From Opacimonas sp014872805 (GTDB lineage Bacteria > Pseudomonadota > Gammaproteobacteria > Enterobacterales > Alteromonadaceae): DNA of 64,000 nt. The DNA is taken from the NCBI GenBank assembly GCA_014872805.1, contig WKFN01000012.1, forward strand, positions 277,970 through 341,969. Reading direction: 5' to 3'. How positions within the stretch are numbered: position 1 is the stretch's first letter; every line of letters begins with the position of its first letter. This document shows, piece after piece, positions 9,529 to 18,526 of the stretch. The position numbers and the translations under genes are program-made. The notes beneath the pieces were generated by a model that saw only the letters and a program-made list of their open reading frames with translations, made no database searches and was not told the origin of the DNA.

Positions 9529-10086
9529 TTAGATTTCCATTAGTTCTTTTTCTTTTTCAGCCAGCATCTCATCCACTTTTTTGACAAAATCATTCGTCAA
9601 CGATTGGATATTTTCTTCCGTTGCTCTGGCTTCGTCTTCACTGATTTCTTTTTCCTTCAAGAGATCTTTTACATCCGAGTTAGCATCACGACGAATATTA
9701 CGAATCGCAACGCGTCCACCTTCCGCTTCGTTTCGAGCGACTTTGATCAGGTCTTTACGACGTTCTTCCGTAAGTGGAGGTAGTGGAATGCGGATCGCAC
9801 CACCCGCGCTGTTCGGATTAAGACCCAAATCAGACATCATAATCGCCTTTTCGACCGCCTGTATTGCAGATTTATCGAAAACGGATACGGCCAGAGTGCG
9901 ACTGTCTTCAGCAATGATATTCGCAAGTTGCTTGAGCGGCGTGTCTGCACCATAGTAATTAACATAAATGCTGTCAAGCAGGCTTGGGTGAGCGCGTCCG
10001 GTACGGATTTTGGCTAGTTGTGATTTTAAAGCGACAAGGCTTTTTTCCATGCGATCTTGTGCATCTAATTCAATTTCATCTAACAT
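9529..10086 (-). CDS. frr: Ribosome recycling factor
   Basis: With EF-G, splits the post-termination ribosome so the subunits can be reused. The 185-residue protein is standard length and all-helical outside a small beta domain, with signature segments LAKIRTGRAHPSLLD and IRIPLPPLTEERRKDL. It lies 3 bp after pyrH and 6 bp before uppS. Confidence 0.97.
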   Translation of the reverse strand: MLDEIELDAQDRMEKSLVALKSQLAKIRTGRAHPSLLDSIYVNYYGADTPLKQLANIIAEDSRTLAVSVFDKSAIQAVEKAIMMSDLGLNPNSAGGAIRIPLPPLTEERRKDLIKVARNEAEGGRVAIRNIRRDANSDVKDLLKEKEISEDEARATEENIQSLTNDFVKKVDEMLAEKEKELMEI

Positions 10087-10089
10087 GAG

Positions 10090-10833
10090 TTAACCTTCTA
10101 TGTTTTCTGCATGAGTAATGAGCGTTCCCTCATCTTCACCAAGCACAACGCGTTTTAAACAACCCGGCTTATTCATGTTGAATACACGAATGGGCAAGGA
10201 ATGATCGCGAGCAAGAGTGAACGCGGATAAATCCATTACTTTTAATTCTTTATCTAATACTTCGTTATAAGTTAGCGTTTTGTATAACGTTGCCTCTGGG
10301 TCTTTGGCCGGATCTGAGGTGTATACTCCATCCACTTTAGTGGCTTTTAAAACCGCATCCGCTTCAATTTCAATGCCCCGCAAACATGCAGCCGAATCCG
10401 TAGTAAAAAACGGATTACCTGTACCCGCAGAAAATATCACCACGCGACTGGATTTGAGTAAACTAATTGCTTCAGCCCAATTATACCCATCACACACACC
10501 GTTTAGGGGAATCGCGGACATCAAGCGAGCATTGACAAAAGCACGGTGTAACGCGTCTCGCATCGCCAAACCGTTCATGACGGTAGCAAGCATCCCCATG
10601 TGATCGCCGACTACACGATTCATACCAGCCTGGGCTAGGCCTTCGCCACGGAATAAATTTCCACCGCCAATAACCAAACCGACTTGGATGCCCATTTCGA
10701 CTAATTCTTTGATTTCTTGCGCCATTCGGTCGAGTACTTTTGCATCAATACCGAATTCACCGTCACCCATCAACGCCTCGCCGCTTAACTTCAATAAAAT
10801 GCGACGATAAGCTGTTTTAGGAGCTATACTCAT
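10090..10833 (-). CDS. pyrH: UMP kinase
   Basis: Phosphorylates UMP to UDP in pyrimidine nucleotide synthesis; bacterial UMP kinases are hexameric members of the amino-acid kinase fold, allosterically controlled by GTP and UTP. The 247-residue protein shows RILLKLSGEALMG at the N-terminus, the glycine-rich VIGGGNLFRG, and the nucleotide segment FSAGTGNPFFTTDSAA. A terminator lies between tsf and pyrH, so pyrH probably heads its own transcript toward frr. Confidence 0.97.
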   Translation of the reverse strand: MSIAPKTAYRRILLKLSGEALMGDGEFGIDAKVLDRMAQEIKELVEMGIQVGLVIGGGNLFRGEGLAQAGMNRVVGDHMGMLATVMNGLAMRDALHRAFVNARLMSAIPLNGVCDGYNWAEAISLLKSSRVVIFSAGTGNPFFTTDSAACLRGIEIEADAVLKATKVDGVYTSDPAKDPEATLYKTLTYNEVLDKELKVMDLSAFTLARDHSLPIRVFNMNKPGCLKRVVLGEDEGTLITHAENIEG

Positions 10834-10882
10834 ATTTCACTATCCTATGGTTAGAATCGCCTTACCTGATGGCAATGGGCAT

Positions 10883-10910
10883 AAAAAAGCACCTCCGGGG
10901 AAGTGCTTCT
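10883..10910 (-). terminator. Rho-independent terminator after tsf
   Basis: On the minus strand the sequence AAGCACTTCC-CC-GGAGGTGCTT can pair over as many as ten positions (the tip opens to leave a usable loop) and runs directly into six T residues. It lies 43 bases after the tsf stop and before pyrH. Confidence 0.85.
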
Positions 10911-10952
10911 AGTTTATCTGATGTTACCCAGAGTAAAAAGCTTTTCGCTAAA

Positions 10953-11825
10953 TTATTTCTTAGCCGCTTCCATCTGAGCAGCCACTTCCGCTGCAAAATC
11001 TTCTGATTTTTTCTCGATACCTTCACCCACTTCAAAGCGGATGAAGTTAACCACGTCAGCACCATTTGCTTTAAGAAGCTGGCCCACAGTTTGGCTAGGA
11101 TCTTTAACAAAAGGCTGACCGGTTAAGCTGATTTCACCAGTGAACTTCTTCATGCGGCCAGAAACCATTTTTTCTGCGATGTCTGCAGGCTTACCGGATT
11201 GCATAGCGATGTCGATTTGAATCGCTTTTTCCTTTTCAACCACATCAGCCGGAACATCTTCAGGCTTAACAAATTGTGGGCTGGCTGCAGCAACGTGCAT
11301 CGCAACGTCTTTTGCTAGCTCCGCATCGCCACCAGTCAATACAGCGATAACACCAATACGGCCACCGTGGACGTAAGCGCCTAGGTTGTCACCATCAACA
11401 TTAACAACGCGACGAGGAGAGATGTTTTCACCAATCTTTGCAACTAATGTATCGCGAGCTTCTTGTACTGTCACACCGTCTAACTCTGCGGCATTTAATG
11501 CATCCATATCATTGATATTTTGGCTCGCTGCCAACTCAACCACTTTCTTACCAAATGCTAAGAAACCTTCGTCACGTGCAACGAAGTCAGTTTCACAGTT
11601 GATTTCCATCATAGTGGCGCGACCGCCATCTACTTTGGTCAAAATAACACCTTCTGCAGCAATGCGACCCGCTTTTTTAGCGGCTTTTGCTTGACCAGAT
11701 TTGCGCATATTTTCAATCGCTAGCTCGATGTCGCCATCGGTTTCAACTAACGCTTTTTTACAATCTAACATACCAGCGCCAGTGCGCTCGCGAAGTTCTT
11801 TTACCAGTGCTGCTGTCACTGCCAT
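10953..11825 (-). CDS. tsf: Elongation factor Ts
   Basis: Guanine nucleotide exchange factor for EF-Tu. The 290-residue protein has the N-terminal UBA-like domain with ERTGAGMLDCKKAL (residues about 12-25), the core with NCETDFVARDEGF, the coiled-coil and the C-terminal segment. It lies downstream of rpsB, separated by a hairpin at 11855-11875 that is likely to reduce read-through. Confidence 0.97.
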   Translation of the reverse strand: MAVTAALVKELRERTGAGMLDCKKALVETDGDIELAIENMRKSGQAKAAKKAGRIAAEGVILTKVDGGRATMMEINCETDFVARDEGFLAFGKKVVELAASQNINDMDALNAAELDGVTVQEARDTLVAKIGENISPRRVVNVDGDNLGAYVHGGRIGVIAVLTGGDAELAKDVAMHVAAASPQFVKPEDVPADVVEKEKAIQIDIAMQSGKPADIAEKMVSGRMKKFTGEISLTGQPFVKDPSQTVGQLLKANGADVVNFIRFEVGEGIEKKSEDFAAEVAAQMEAAKK

Positions 11826-11851
11826 TGTTCAATCCTCAAATATTCAAAATG

Positions 11852-11875
11852 AAAACGCCGAATCAGATTCGGCGT
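11852..11875 (-). terminator. Hairpin between rpsB and tsf, probable attenuator
   Basis: Minus-strand ACGCCGAATCTGATTCGGCGT is a perfect palindromic hairpin followed by TTTTC. It sits 20 bases after the rpsB stop and about 27 bases before the tsf start. A partial terminator between these two genes is known in E. coli; this looks equivalent and would let S2 and EF-Ts be made in different amounts. Confidence 0.7.
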
Positions 11876-11894
11876 GTTTACAAGTAAAAAAAGC

Positions 11895-12623
11895 TTATTC
11901 AGCTGCCTCAACGAACTCGTCTTCAGCTTGCACTGCGATGTTCGAATCACGACCTTCGTTAACTGCGTCTGCCGCAGCGTTCAAGTAGAGCTGGATGGCA
12001 CGAATAGCATCGTCGTTACCTGGGATGATGTAATCAACACCATCTGGGTTAGAGTTAGTATCTACAACACCAACAACCGGAATACCAAGGTTGCGAGCTT
12101 CTGTTACAGCAATATGCTCATGATCCGCATCGATAACAAAAATCACGTCAGGCAAACCGCCCATGTCTTTGATACCGCCTAAGCTATTTTCTAACTTAGC
12201 CATTTCACGTTGTAACATAAGAACTTCTTTCTTAGTTAACTTATCAAAGGTTCCGTCTTGTGCTTGAGTCTCAAGATCTTTTAAGCGCTTGATTGACTGA
12301 CGAACGGTTTTCCAGTTAGTCAACATACCACCTAACCAACGTTTGTTCACGTAGTATTGACCGCACTTGAGTGCTGCTTCTTTAACTGCTTCGCCCGCTG
12401 CACGTTTGGTACCAACGAACAAAACTTTACCTTTCTTCTGCGATACAGAACTGATAAAAGACAATGCGTCATTAAATAACGGAACGGTTTTTTCAAGGTT
12501 GATGATATGAACTTTGTTACGTGCGCCAAAGATGAAAGGCTTCATTTTTGGGTTCCAGTAACGAGTTTGGTGACCGAAGTGTACGCCAGCTTGTAGCATG
12601 TCGCGCATTGATACGTTTGCCAT
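11895..12623 (-). CDS. rpsB: 30S ribosomal protein S2
   Basis: Ribosomal protein binding between head and body of the small subunit. The 242-residue protein starts MANVSMRDMLQAGVHFGHQT, with the S2 signatures TRYWNPKMKPFIFG and PDVIFVIDADHEHIAVTEA, and ends in an acidic tail. It is the first gene of rpsB-tsf, divergent from map, and has a 5' untranslated region of about 180 bases. Confidence 0.98.
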   Translation of the reverse strand: MANVSMRDMLQAGVHFGHQTRYWNPKMKPFIFGARNKVHIINLEKTVPLFNDALSFISSVSQKKGKVLFVGTKRAAGEAVKEAALKCGQYYVNKRWLGGMLTNWKTVRQSIKRLKDLETQAQDGTFDKLTKKEVLMLQREMAKLENSLGGIKDMGGLPDVIFVIDADHEHIAVTEARNLGIPVVGVVDTNSNPDGVDYIIPGNDDAIRAIQLYLNAAADAVNEGRDSNIAVQAEDEFVEAAE

Positions 12624-12801
12624 GTTTAAAATCCTCTATTGGGGTTAGGCCTCCATACATCCCTTCACCCGATTCCTGTTCGCTTCTAGTTTCTGGGAAA
12701 CTTAACAAACAAAAACACCCCGGAGTCAGTGTCGATGTATGTGTGTTTTTTTAAATATAAAGCAATGCTTTACAACGAATATTCGCAAAACCAAATTTTG
12801 C
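12624..12801 (-). promoter_or_regulatory. rpsB 5' leader, probable S2 autoregulatory element
   Basis: From the predicted start near 12801 to the rpsB ATG there are about 178 untranslated bases. At the 5' end the minus strand forms CGCAAAA-TTTGG-TTTTGCG (12784-12802). A second hairpin is ACACT-GACTCCG-GGGTGT near 12712-12732. In gammaproteobacteria the rpsB leader is about this long and binds S2 to repress its own translation (established for E. coli). Equivalence here is inferred from position, length and hairpins, not from alignment. Confidence 0.6.
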
Positions 12802-12807
12802 GGTGGC

Positions 12808-12838
12808 ATATTAGACCACTTTTTGTCATTTTAAGCAA
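12808..12838 (-). promoter_or_regulatory. Predicted rpsB-tsf promoter
   Basis: On the minus strand TTGCTT (12833-12838) and TAATAT (12808-12813) are separated by 19 bases; a shifted TGCTTA would give 18. The spacing is a little long, but the -10 is good and gives a leader of the expected length. On the opposite strand TATAAT at 12858-12863 is a candidate -10 for map. Confidence 0.5.
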
Positions 12839-12956
12839 TGCTAAAACAACAATGGAGTATAATTTTTACAATTTTCACTCTCCCTTTGCAGATATGTCAA
12901 GGTGTTGTAAAATACCACTACAATATAGATCTATGAGAAAATCATAAGGAACCGCA

Positions 12957-13748
12957 GTGGCTGCGACGATTAAGACACAAGAAGAAATCGAAAAAATGCG
13001 CATCGCAGGCAAGTTGGCTGCAGACGTGCTCAATATGATTGGCGAGCATGTGGTTAAAGGGGTAACTACAGATGCACTCAACACCCTATGTCATAATTAT
13101 ATAGTAGACGTACAAGGCGGTATTCCAGCACCATTGAATTACGGCCAACCTCCATTCCCTAAGTCAATTTGCACATCCGTTAATCATGTGATTTGCCATG
13201 GCATACCGAGTGACAAAAAACTCAAAGACGGTGATATTGTCAATATTGATGTAACAGTGATTAAAGATGGTTATCACGGTGATTCGTCTAAAATGTTCGT
13301 CGTTGGTAAACCTTCCATATTAGCTGAACGTCTCATTCGCGTTACGCAAGAATGCCTGTATAAAGGCATAGAAATTGTCAAACCTGGTACAACATTGGGC
13401 GATATAGGCCATGTTATCCAGCAACATGCTGAAAGCCACCATTATTCCATTGTTCGAGAGTTTTGTGGACATGGCATTGGTGCGACTTTCCACGAAGACC
13501 CTCAGGTAGTGCATTACGGCAGACCAGGCACTGGGGAAGTACTCCAAGAAGGTATGTGTTTTACGATTGAGCCAATGGTCAATGCAGGCAAACGGTACTG
13601 CAAGATATTGCCAGATAATTGGACCGTGGTTACCAAAGACCGTAGTTTGAGTGCTCAGTGGGAACACACTTTGTTAGTTACCGGCACCGGCGTAGAAATT
13701 CTAACTCACCGCGAGGATGAATCCATTCCCAAGATTATCTCGCACTAA
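12957..13748 (+). CDS. map: Methionine aminopeptidase, type I
   Basis: Removes the initiator Met from new proteins. The 263-residue protein carries the five metal ligands in NIDVTVIKDGYHGD (two Asp), CGHGIGATFHEDP (His), TIEPMV (Glu) and AQWEHT (Glu). The start is GTG at 12957, preceded by AAGGA at 12946-12950 with a 6-base gap. It is divergent from rpsB, a conserved arrangement, and 15 bp upstream of glnD. Confidence 0.96.
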   Translation: MAATIKTQEEIEKMRIAGKLAADVLNMIGEHVVKGVTTDALNTLCHNYIVDVQGGIPAPLNYGQPPFPKSICTSVNHVICHGIPSDKKLKDGDIVNIDVTVIKDGYHGDSSKMFVVGKPSILAERLIRVTQECLYKGIEIVKPGTTLGDIGHVIQQHAESHHYSIVREFCGHGIGATFHEDPQVVHYGRPGTGEVLQEGMCFTIEPMVNAGKRYCKILPDNWTVVTKDRSLSAQWEHTLLVTGTGVEILTHREDESIPKIISH

Positions 13749-13763
13749 ATCAATGGAATCACC

Positions 13764-16382
13764 ATGCAATTAGTTGAACTAATTCAGCGCATCAATGACA
13801 TAGAATCATTGCAAGACGTCTCGATTTTTCGCCAATGCGTAACAGATTCTTATAAGTGGATTGATGATGAGTTTCCGCACTGTGAAATTGATGAAATCAT
13901 CCTAGGCAGAGCCTATTTCGTAGACGCTTTAGTGCGTCAAGCTTGGACTCTGCACGGCTTATCTGACATCCCTAACTTATCCCTCGCAGCAGTTGGAGGC
14001 TATGGGCGTGGTCAACTTCAACCGCATTCTGATGTCGATTTATTAATTTTGAGCAGACGTTCACTTAAACCTGAAATTGGTGAAAAAATATCTGCATTTA
14101 TCACCTTACTTTGGGATTGTAAGTTAGACATAGGCCAATCTGTACGCACTATAAAAGATTGTGTCGAACAAGCCAAAAATGACATCACCGTAGCAACCAA
14201 CCTTGTTGAAGCACGTTGTTTGATCGGCTGTCAAACGACCTTTGATGACATGCTCACTAAGGTCAACAATGATAAAGTATGGAACAGCAAAGCATTTTTT
14301 CTGGCTAAATATGAAGAACAAAAGCAACGACATTTAAAGTTTCACGGTACGGCCTACAACCTCGAACCAAATGTTAAAGAAAACCCAGGTTGTTTAAGAG
14401 ACATTCAATCTATTGGCTGGGTCGCTAAAAAACATTTCCAAGAATTTGATGGTTATCAACTGGTTGGCCATGGTTATTTTACCGAAATGGAACACAAAGA
14501 GCTGATCGACTGCCGCAGGCAACTATGGCGGATCCGTTGCGCCTTACACCTAGTGGCGGGGCGCTCTGAAAATCGTTTACTGTTTGATTATCAAAGTGAT
14601 GTGGCACATAAACTTGGCTATCAACAAGAAGACAGTAAAGCCGTTGAACACATGATGAAAAGCTTTTTTCGCGTGACTCGTCGGGTCAGCGAGCTCAATA
14701 CTATGCTGTTGCAGCGCTTCAAAATCGATATTTTGGGCGCAGACGTTGAGCCAGGTTTAACGATAAATAATTATTTTTATCATAACAATGGTCTAATCGT
14801 TCCTCAGCATACTGACGTTTTTCAAAGCCCATTAGATATTTTGCGCTTTTTGGAAGTCATTGCCCACACCCCAGAAATTACTGGCCTAGACGGTGAGTGT
14901 ATTAGACAGCTACGCAACGCTAGACGTAAATTTGCGACGCAATACTGGGAAGAATATCCAGAGTGCCGTGAACAATTTTTAAAACTCATGCGTACGCCTA
15001 ACTTTTTTGGCTTGGCATGGGATGTCATGTTTCAATACGGTATTATGCAATCCTATCTGCCACAGTGGGACGCTATTGTTGGTATGATGCAGTTCGACCT
15101 ATTTCACGCCTATACTGTAGACGAGCATACGCACCGCTTGGTCAAGAATCTTTATTTATATACCACTGAAGACAATACTGAATTTCCGCGTTGCAAGAGT
15201 ATCGTCACTGACTTAGAAAAACCTGAATTATTATATCTGGCTGGTATTTTTCACGATATTGCAAAAGGTCGAGGTGGTGACCATTCTAAACTCGGGGCAC
15301 AAGATGTCATCGCATTTGGTGAAAAACACGAACTGTCGCAAGAAGATATTGATATGATTAGTTGGCTGGTGGATTCACATCTGTTGATGTCTGTGGTGGC
15401 TCAACGGCGAGATATTTACGATCCCGAAGTCATTCACGACTTTGCTACCGCCGTGAAAACACCTGAACATTTGAATTTATTATATGCACTTACATTAGCT
15501 GATATTCGTGCGACCAATGATAATTTGTGGAATGATTGGAAATCGTCTTTACTAAAAGAACTTTATGTTTTGACCCACAACGCTCTCGCCAATGGTTTAC
15601 AGTGTAAAGTTTCGCTAAGAGAACGCGCTCAATCTAACCGCGAAGCTGCCTTACTACTATTGTTAAATCAATTTGATAAGACAACAATTGATACCCTCTG
15701 GGCTCGCTTTGATGACACGTATTTTACTCGTTATAAGCCCATTCAAATTGCCTGGCATACCGAACAAGTTTTACACCATGGTTCAGCAGAACAATGGCAT
15801 ATTAGTATGGCAAACCACACGACCAAAGCCGGTACCGAATTGCTCGTCTACGGTCAAGATCGCCCGGCGGTATTTGCGCAAATCGCATCCGTTCTCGACG
15901 CTGCAAATTTATCTATTCTTGACGCTAATATTGCGATAACTGATGACGGTTATGTATTTGACAGTATCATCGTCGTTGACGAACACAACCACAAAATCAG
16001 TCCTGAAAAACGCCGAGCAAACTTATGTAAGGCAATTGAGACCCAACTTGAAAAGTCCGAAAACACTCATCGCAATCAGCGCAAACTCTCACGCCAACTC
16101 AAACAACTGAATGTACCAACTAAAGTACGTTTTTTTGCGGCCAAAGACAACGTAACATTAATCGAATTAGAAGCCTTAGATAGCCCCGGATTATTGGCAA
16201 AAGTCGGTCATTTATTTGTGGACTTTAATCTGACCCTAAGACTTGCTAAAATATCGACCATTGGCGAACGCGCGGAAGACGTGTTTATTGTCAGTGATGC
16301 ATATGGAAGAGCCCTCAGTACAGAAATTCAACTTGCTTTAAAGAAGCAAATTATCAAAACCTTAGATCAAGCGGAACACTAA
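13764..16382 (+). CDS. glnD: Bifunctional uridylyltransferase/uridylyl-removing enzyme
   Basis: Glutamine sensor of the nitrogen regulatory cascade; adds or removes UMP on PII proteins. The 872-residue protein is standard length. Visible domains are the nucleotidyltransferase site GGYGRGQLQPHSDVDLL (residues about 78-95), the HD phosphohydrolase site GIFHDIAKGRGGDHS (about 490-505), and two C-terminal ACT domains beginning near residues 692 (LVYGQDRPAVFAQIA) and 788 (ALDSPGLLAKVGHLF). It lies between map and dapD with gaps of 15 and 6 bp, so a map-glnD-dapD transcript is likely. Confidence 0.97.
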   Translation: MQLVELIQRINDIESLQDVSIFRQCVTDSYKWIDDEFPHCEIDEIILGRAYFVDALVRQAWTLHGLSDIPNLSLAAVGGYGRGQLQPHSDVDLLILSRRSLKPEIGEKISAFITLLWDCKLDIGQSVRTIKDCVEQAKNDITVATNLVEARCLIGCQTTFDDMLTKVNNDKVWNSKAFFLAKYEEQKQRHLKFHGTAYNLEPNVKENPGCLRDIQSIGWVAKKHFQEFDGYQLVGHGYFTEMEHKELIDCRRQLWRIRCALHLVAGRSENRLLFDYQSDVAHKLGYQQEDSKAVEHMMKSFFRVTRRVSELNTMLLQRFKIDILGADVEPGLTINNYFYHNNGLIVPQHTDVFQSPLDILRFLEVIAHTPEITGLDGECIRQLRNARRKFATQYWEEYPECREQFLKLMRTPNFFGLAWDVMFQYGIMQSYLPQWDAIVGMMQFDLFHAYTVDEHTHRLVKNLYLYTTEDNTEFPRCKSIVTDLEKPELLYLAGIFHDIAKGRGGDHSKLGAQDVIAFGEKHELSQEDIDMISWLVDSHLLMSVVAQRRDIYDPEVIHDFATAVKTPEHLNLLYALTLADIRATNDNLWNDWKSSLLKELYVLTHNALANGLQCKVSLRERAQSNREAALLLLLNQFDKTTIDTLWARFDDTYFTRYKPIQIAWHTEQVLHHGSAEQWHISMANHTTKAGTELLVYGQDRPAVFAQIASVLDAANLSILDANIAITDDGYVFDSIIVVDEHNHKISPEKRRANLCKAIETQLEKSENTHRNQRKLSRQLKQLNVPTKVRFFAAKDNVTLIELEALDSPGLLAKVGHLFVDFNLTLRLAKISTIGERAEDVFIVSDAYGRALSTEIQLALKKQIIKTLDQAEH

Positions 16383-16388
16383 TCACTT

Positions 16389-17213
16389 ATGTCACAATTA
16401 CAAACCACGATTGAAGCGGCTTTCGAGGCGCGAGATAGTATTACTCCAAGTACCGTTAGCCAAGAAATCAAAGATGCTGTGAATGAAGCAATTGCCCTTT
16501 TGAATTCTGGTGAAGGCCGAGTTGCAGAAAAAGTCGACGGCGAATGGGTCGTTCATCAATGGCTCAAAAAAGCCGTACTGCTGTATTTTCGTTGTTATAA
16601 CAATGATGTGATTGACGGCGCTGAAACCAAGTATTTTGACAAGGTACCTCTTAAATACAGCGACTATACCGCGGAAGATTTTGCACGTGATGGCGCACGA
16701 GTTGTTCCTCCTGCTGCGGTTCGTACTGGAACATTTGTCGGTAAAAATGCCGTACTAATGCCTTCTTACGTCAACATCGGTGCATATGTTGGTGAAGGTA
16801 CAATGGTGGACACTTGGGCAACGGTTGGCTCGTGTGCTCAGATTGGCAAAAACGTTCACTTATCTGGTGGTGTTGGCATCGGTGGCGTACTTGAGCCACT
16901 TCAAGCAAACCCAACGATCATTGAAGACAACTGTTTCATCGGCGCTCGCTCTGAAATCGTAGAAGGTGTCATTGTTGAAGAAGGTGCAGTGATTTCAATG
17001 GGGGTATACATTGGTCAGAGCACACGTATTTATGACCGCGAAACAGGCGAGATACATTACGGTAGAGTACCTGCTGGCTCGGTCGTGGTATCTGGCTCTT
17101 TACCAAGTAAATGTGGAACTTACTCACTATATGCAGCGATCATCGTCAAAAAAGTCGATGCAAAAACTCGTGCCAAAGTGGGGATTAACGAGTTGCTGCG
17201 CGCTGCGGAATAA
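16389..17213 (+). CDS. dapD: Tetrahydrodipicolinate N-succinyltransferase
   Basis: Succinyl-CoA-dependent step of the succinylase branch of lysine and diaminopimelate synthesis. The 274-residue protein has an N-terminal helical domain, then hexapeptide repeats (about residues 105-235) including MVDTWATVGSCAQIGKNVHL and SGGVGIGGVLEPLQ. It lies 6 bp after glnD and is closed by a strong terminator. Confidence 0.97.
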   Translation: MSQLQTTIEAAFEARDSITPSTVSQEIKDAVNEAIALLNSGEGRVAEKVDGEWVVHQWLKKAVLLYFRCYNNDVIDGAETKYFDKVPLKYSDYTAEDFARDGARVVPPAAVRTGTFVGKNAVLMPSYVNIGAYVGEGTMVDTWATVGSCAQIGKNVHLSGGVGIGGVLEPLQANPTIIEDNCFIGARSEIVEGVIVEEGAVISMGVYIGQSTRIYDRETGEIHYGRVPAGSVVVSGSLPSKCGTYSLYAAIIVKKVDAKTRAKVGINELLRAAE

Positions 17214-17232
17214 ACACAGCAATCCAGAAACT

Positions 17233-17271
17233 AAAAAAACCGATGCTACTTTTTTGTACATCGGTTTTTTG
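17233..17271. terminator. Bidirectional terminator between dapD and yqcA
   Basis: AAAAAAACCGATG (17233-17245) pairs with CATCGGTTTTTT (17259-17270). A-rich and T-rich flanks on both sides allow it to end the plus-strand dapD transcript and the minus-strand truC-yqcA transcript, which converge here. Confidence 0.9.
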
Positions 17272-17285
17272 TAATTTAAAACAGC

Positions 17286-17735
17286 TTATGCAGAGAATTG
17301 AGCGCTGTGTTGCTCAAGCCAAGCAACAACATCTTCTTCTGGGGTAAACGTTTCCATTGAATCTAGCTCTAACATCGGCGTAATTTCTTCACCTTGCAGT
17401 TGGGCAAATAGCTCAGTAAATTGTTTGCCTGCACCACAGTAAGATTCGCCATAAGAGCTATCCCCTAATGCAGCAATTGCGTATTTTTTTCCTTGTAATG
17501 AAGGTAAATCGGCTTGAATATCTGCAAAGAATAACTCCAAATTCGGTGGTACATCTCCCATACCTGTGGTCGAGGTGATAATCAAAAAGGCTGCATCTTC
17601 GTTGAGTAAATCAATATCTGGATCGGTATGAACATTAACCTGATGCCCTGCCGAGATTAAGAATTGTTCTGCGTGTTCTGCAACATTTTGAGCATTCCCG
17701 TATACGGAACCTACAATAATTTCAATTTGTGCCAT
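17286..17735 (-). CDS. yqcA: Flavodoxin-like protein YqcA/MioC family
   Basis: Small FMN-binding electron-transfer protein. The 149-residue flavodoxin fold shows the phosphate-binding loop GSVYGNAQNVAE (residues about 8-19) and the flavin loops STTGMGD and ALGDSSYG. The start at 17735 (MAQIEIIVG) was chosen because the upstream extension would not match the family; a GGAG lies 12 bases before it. It overlaps the end of truC by 14 bp, the same truC-yqcA pairing as in E. coli, which favours the YqcA assignment over MioC. Its redox partner is not evident. Confidence 0.88.
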   Translation of the reverse strand: MAQIEIIVGSVYGNAQNVAEHAEQFLISAGHQVNVHTDPDIDLLNEDAAFLIITSTTGMGDVPPNLELFFADIQADLPSLQGKKYAIAALGDSSYGESYCGAGKQFTELFAQLQGEEITPMLELDSMETFTPEEDVVAWLEQHSAQFSA

Positions 17736-18465
17736 GATGAATAGTTTCTCCAACTGCATGTATAGTCAATTTGTCCACAACCGCTCTTAATTCTAATGGC
17801 TTTGGCGCAGTAATCGTCAAAGGCGAATCAGTAATTGGGTGAACAAATTGTAATTCGTGATGATGCAATGCCAAACGATGAAGCCCATAATGGGCACGCA
17901 TAAAGGCATTTTGTTTGCCATCGCCAATCGTCGTATCACCCACAATAGGATGATTTATATGAGCGCAATGACGACGTATTTGATGTTTACGTCCCGTCTT
18001 GGGAAAACAACGAATCAGGCTAAAACGCGCCTGCTGATACCTCCCAACAGGTTTTGGCACAAGATAATGTTGTAAGCACTCCACTCGTGTAAAAGCCTCT
18101 TGCGCCGGCTTTTCGGTATAAGCCTTTTTGTCGGATATTTTATCGAGTTTTTCCTTTAACGCATAGTCGATTTCACAATCACTCGCCCATCCACGGACTA
18201 TTGCTGTATACGCTTTTTGCCAACTGTGCTGTTCAATTTGCGCACTCAGTAACCGCGCTATGTTAGAACTCAGAGCAAATACCAAGATCCCAGATGTTGG
18301 CTTATCGAGTCGATGCACAGGAAACACATGTTGTCCGATTTGATCTCTTACCATCTGCATCGCAAACTCTGTTTCGTGTTTATCAATCATACTTCGGTGA
18401 ACGAGTAAACCACTGGGTTTGTTTATGGCGACCAAAGCCTCATCTTGAAAAAGTATATCGAGCAT
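17722..18465 (-). CDS. truC: tRNA pseudouridine(65) synthase
   Basis: Isomerises U65 in certain tRNAs. The 247-residue protein belongs to the RluA family; the catalytic Asp is in HRLDKPTSGILVFA, and FPKTGRKHQIRRH is a second family motif. The start at 18465 (MLDILFQDEALVAINKPSG) places the family N-terminus first; an open extension to 18600 has no support. It is divergent from the DUF3549 gene and overlaps yqcA. Confidence 0.94.
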   Translation of the reverse strand: MLDILFQDEALVAINKPSGLLVHRSMIDKHETEFAMQMVRDQIGQHVFPVHRLDKPTSGILVFALSSNIARLLSAQIEQHSWQKAYTAIVRGWASDCEIDYALKEKLDKISDKKAYTEKPAQEAFTRVECLQHYLVPKPVGRYQQARFSLIRCFPKTGRKHQIRRHCAHINHPIVGDTTIGDGKQNAFMRAHYGLHRLALHHHELQFVHPITDSPLTITAPKPLELRAVVDKLTIHAVGETIHHGTN

Positions 18466-18526
18466 GAAATTCCAACGGATCTGTTTATAATGTCCACCAT
18501 CAAAATAAACAGTGTACGTTAAGGCT

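Noticed and set aside
12858..12863. TATAAT upstream of map as a firm promoter
   Set aside because: The -10 is perfect, but no convincing -35 is found at 16-18 bases, so it is only mentioned, not listed as a feature.
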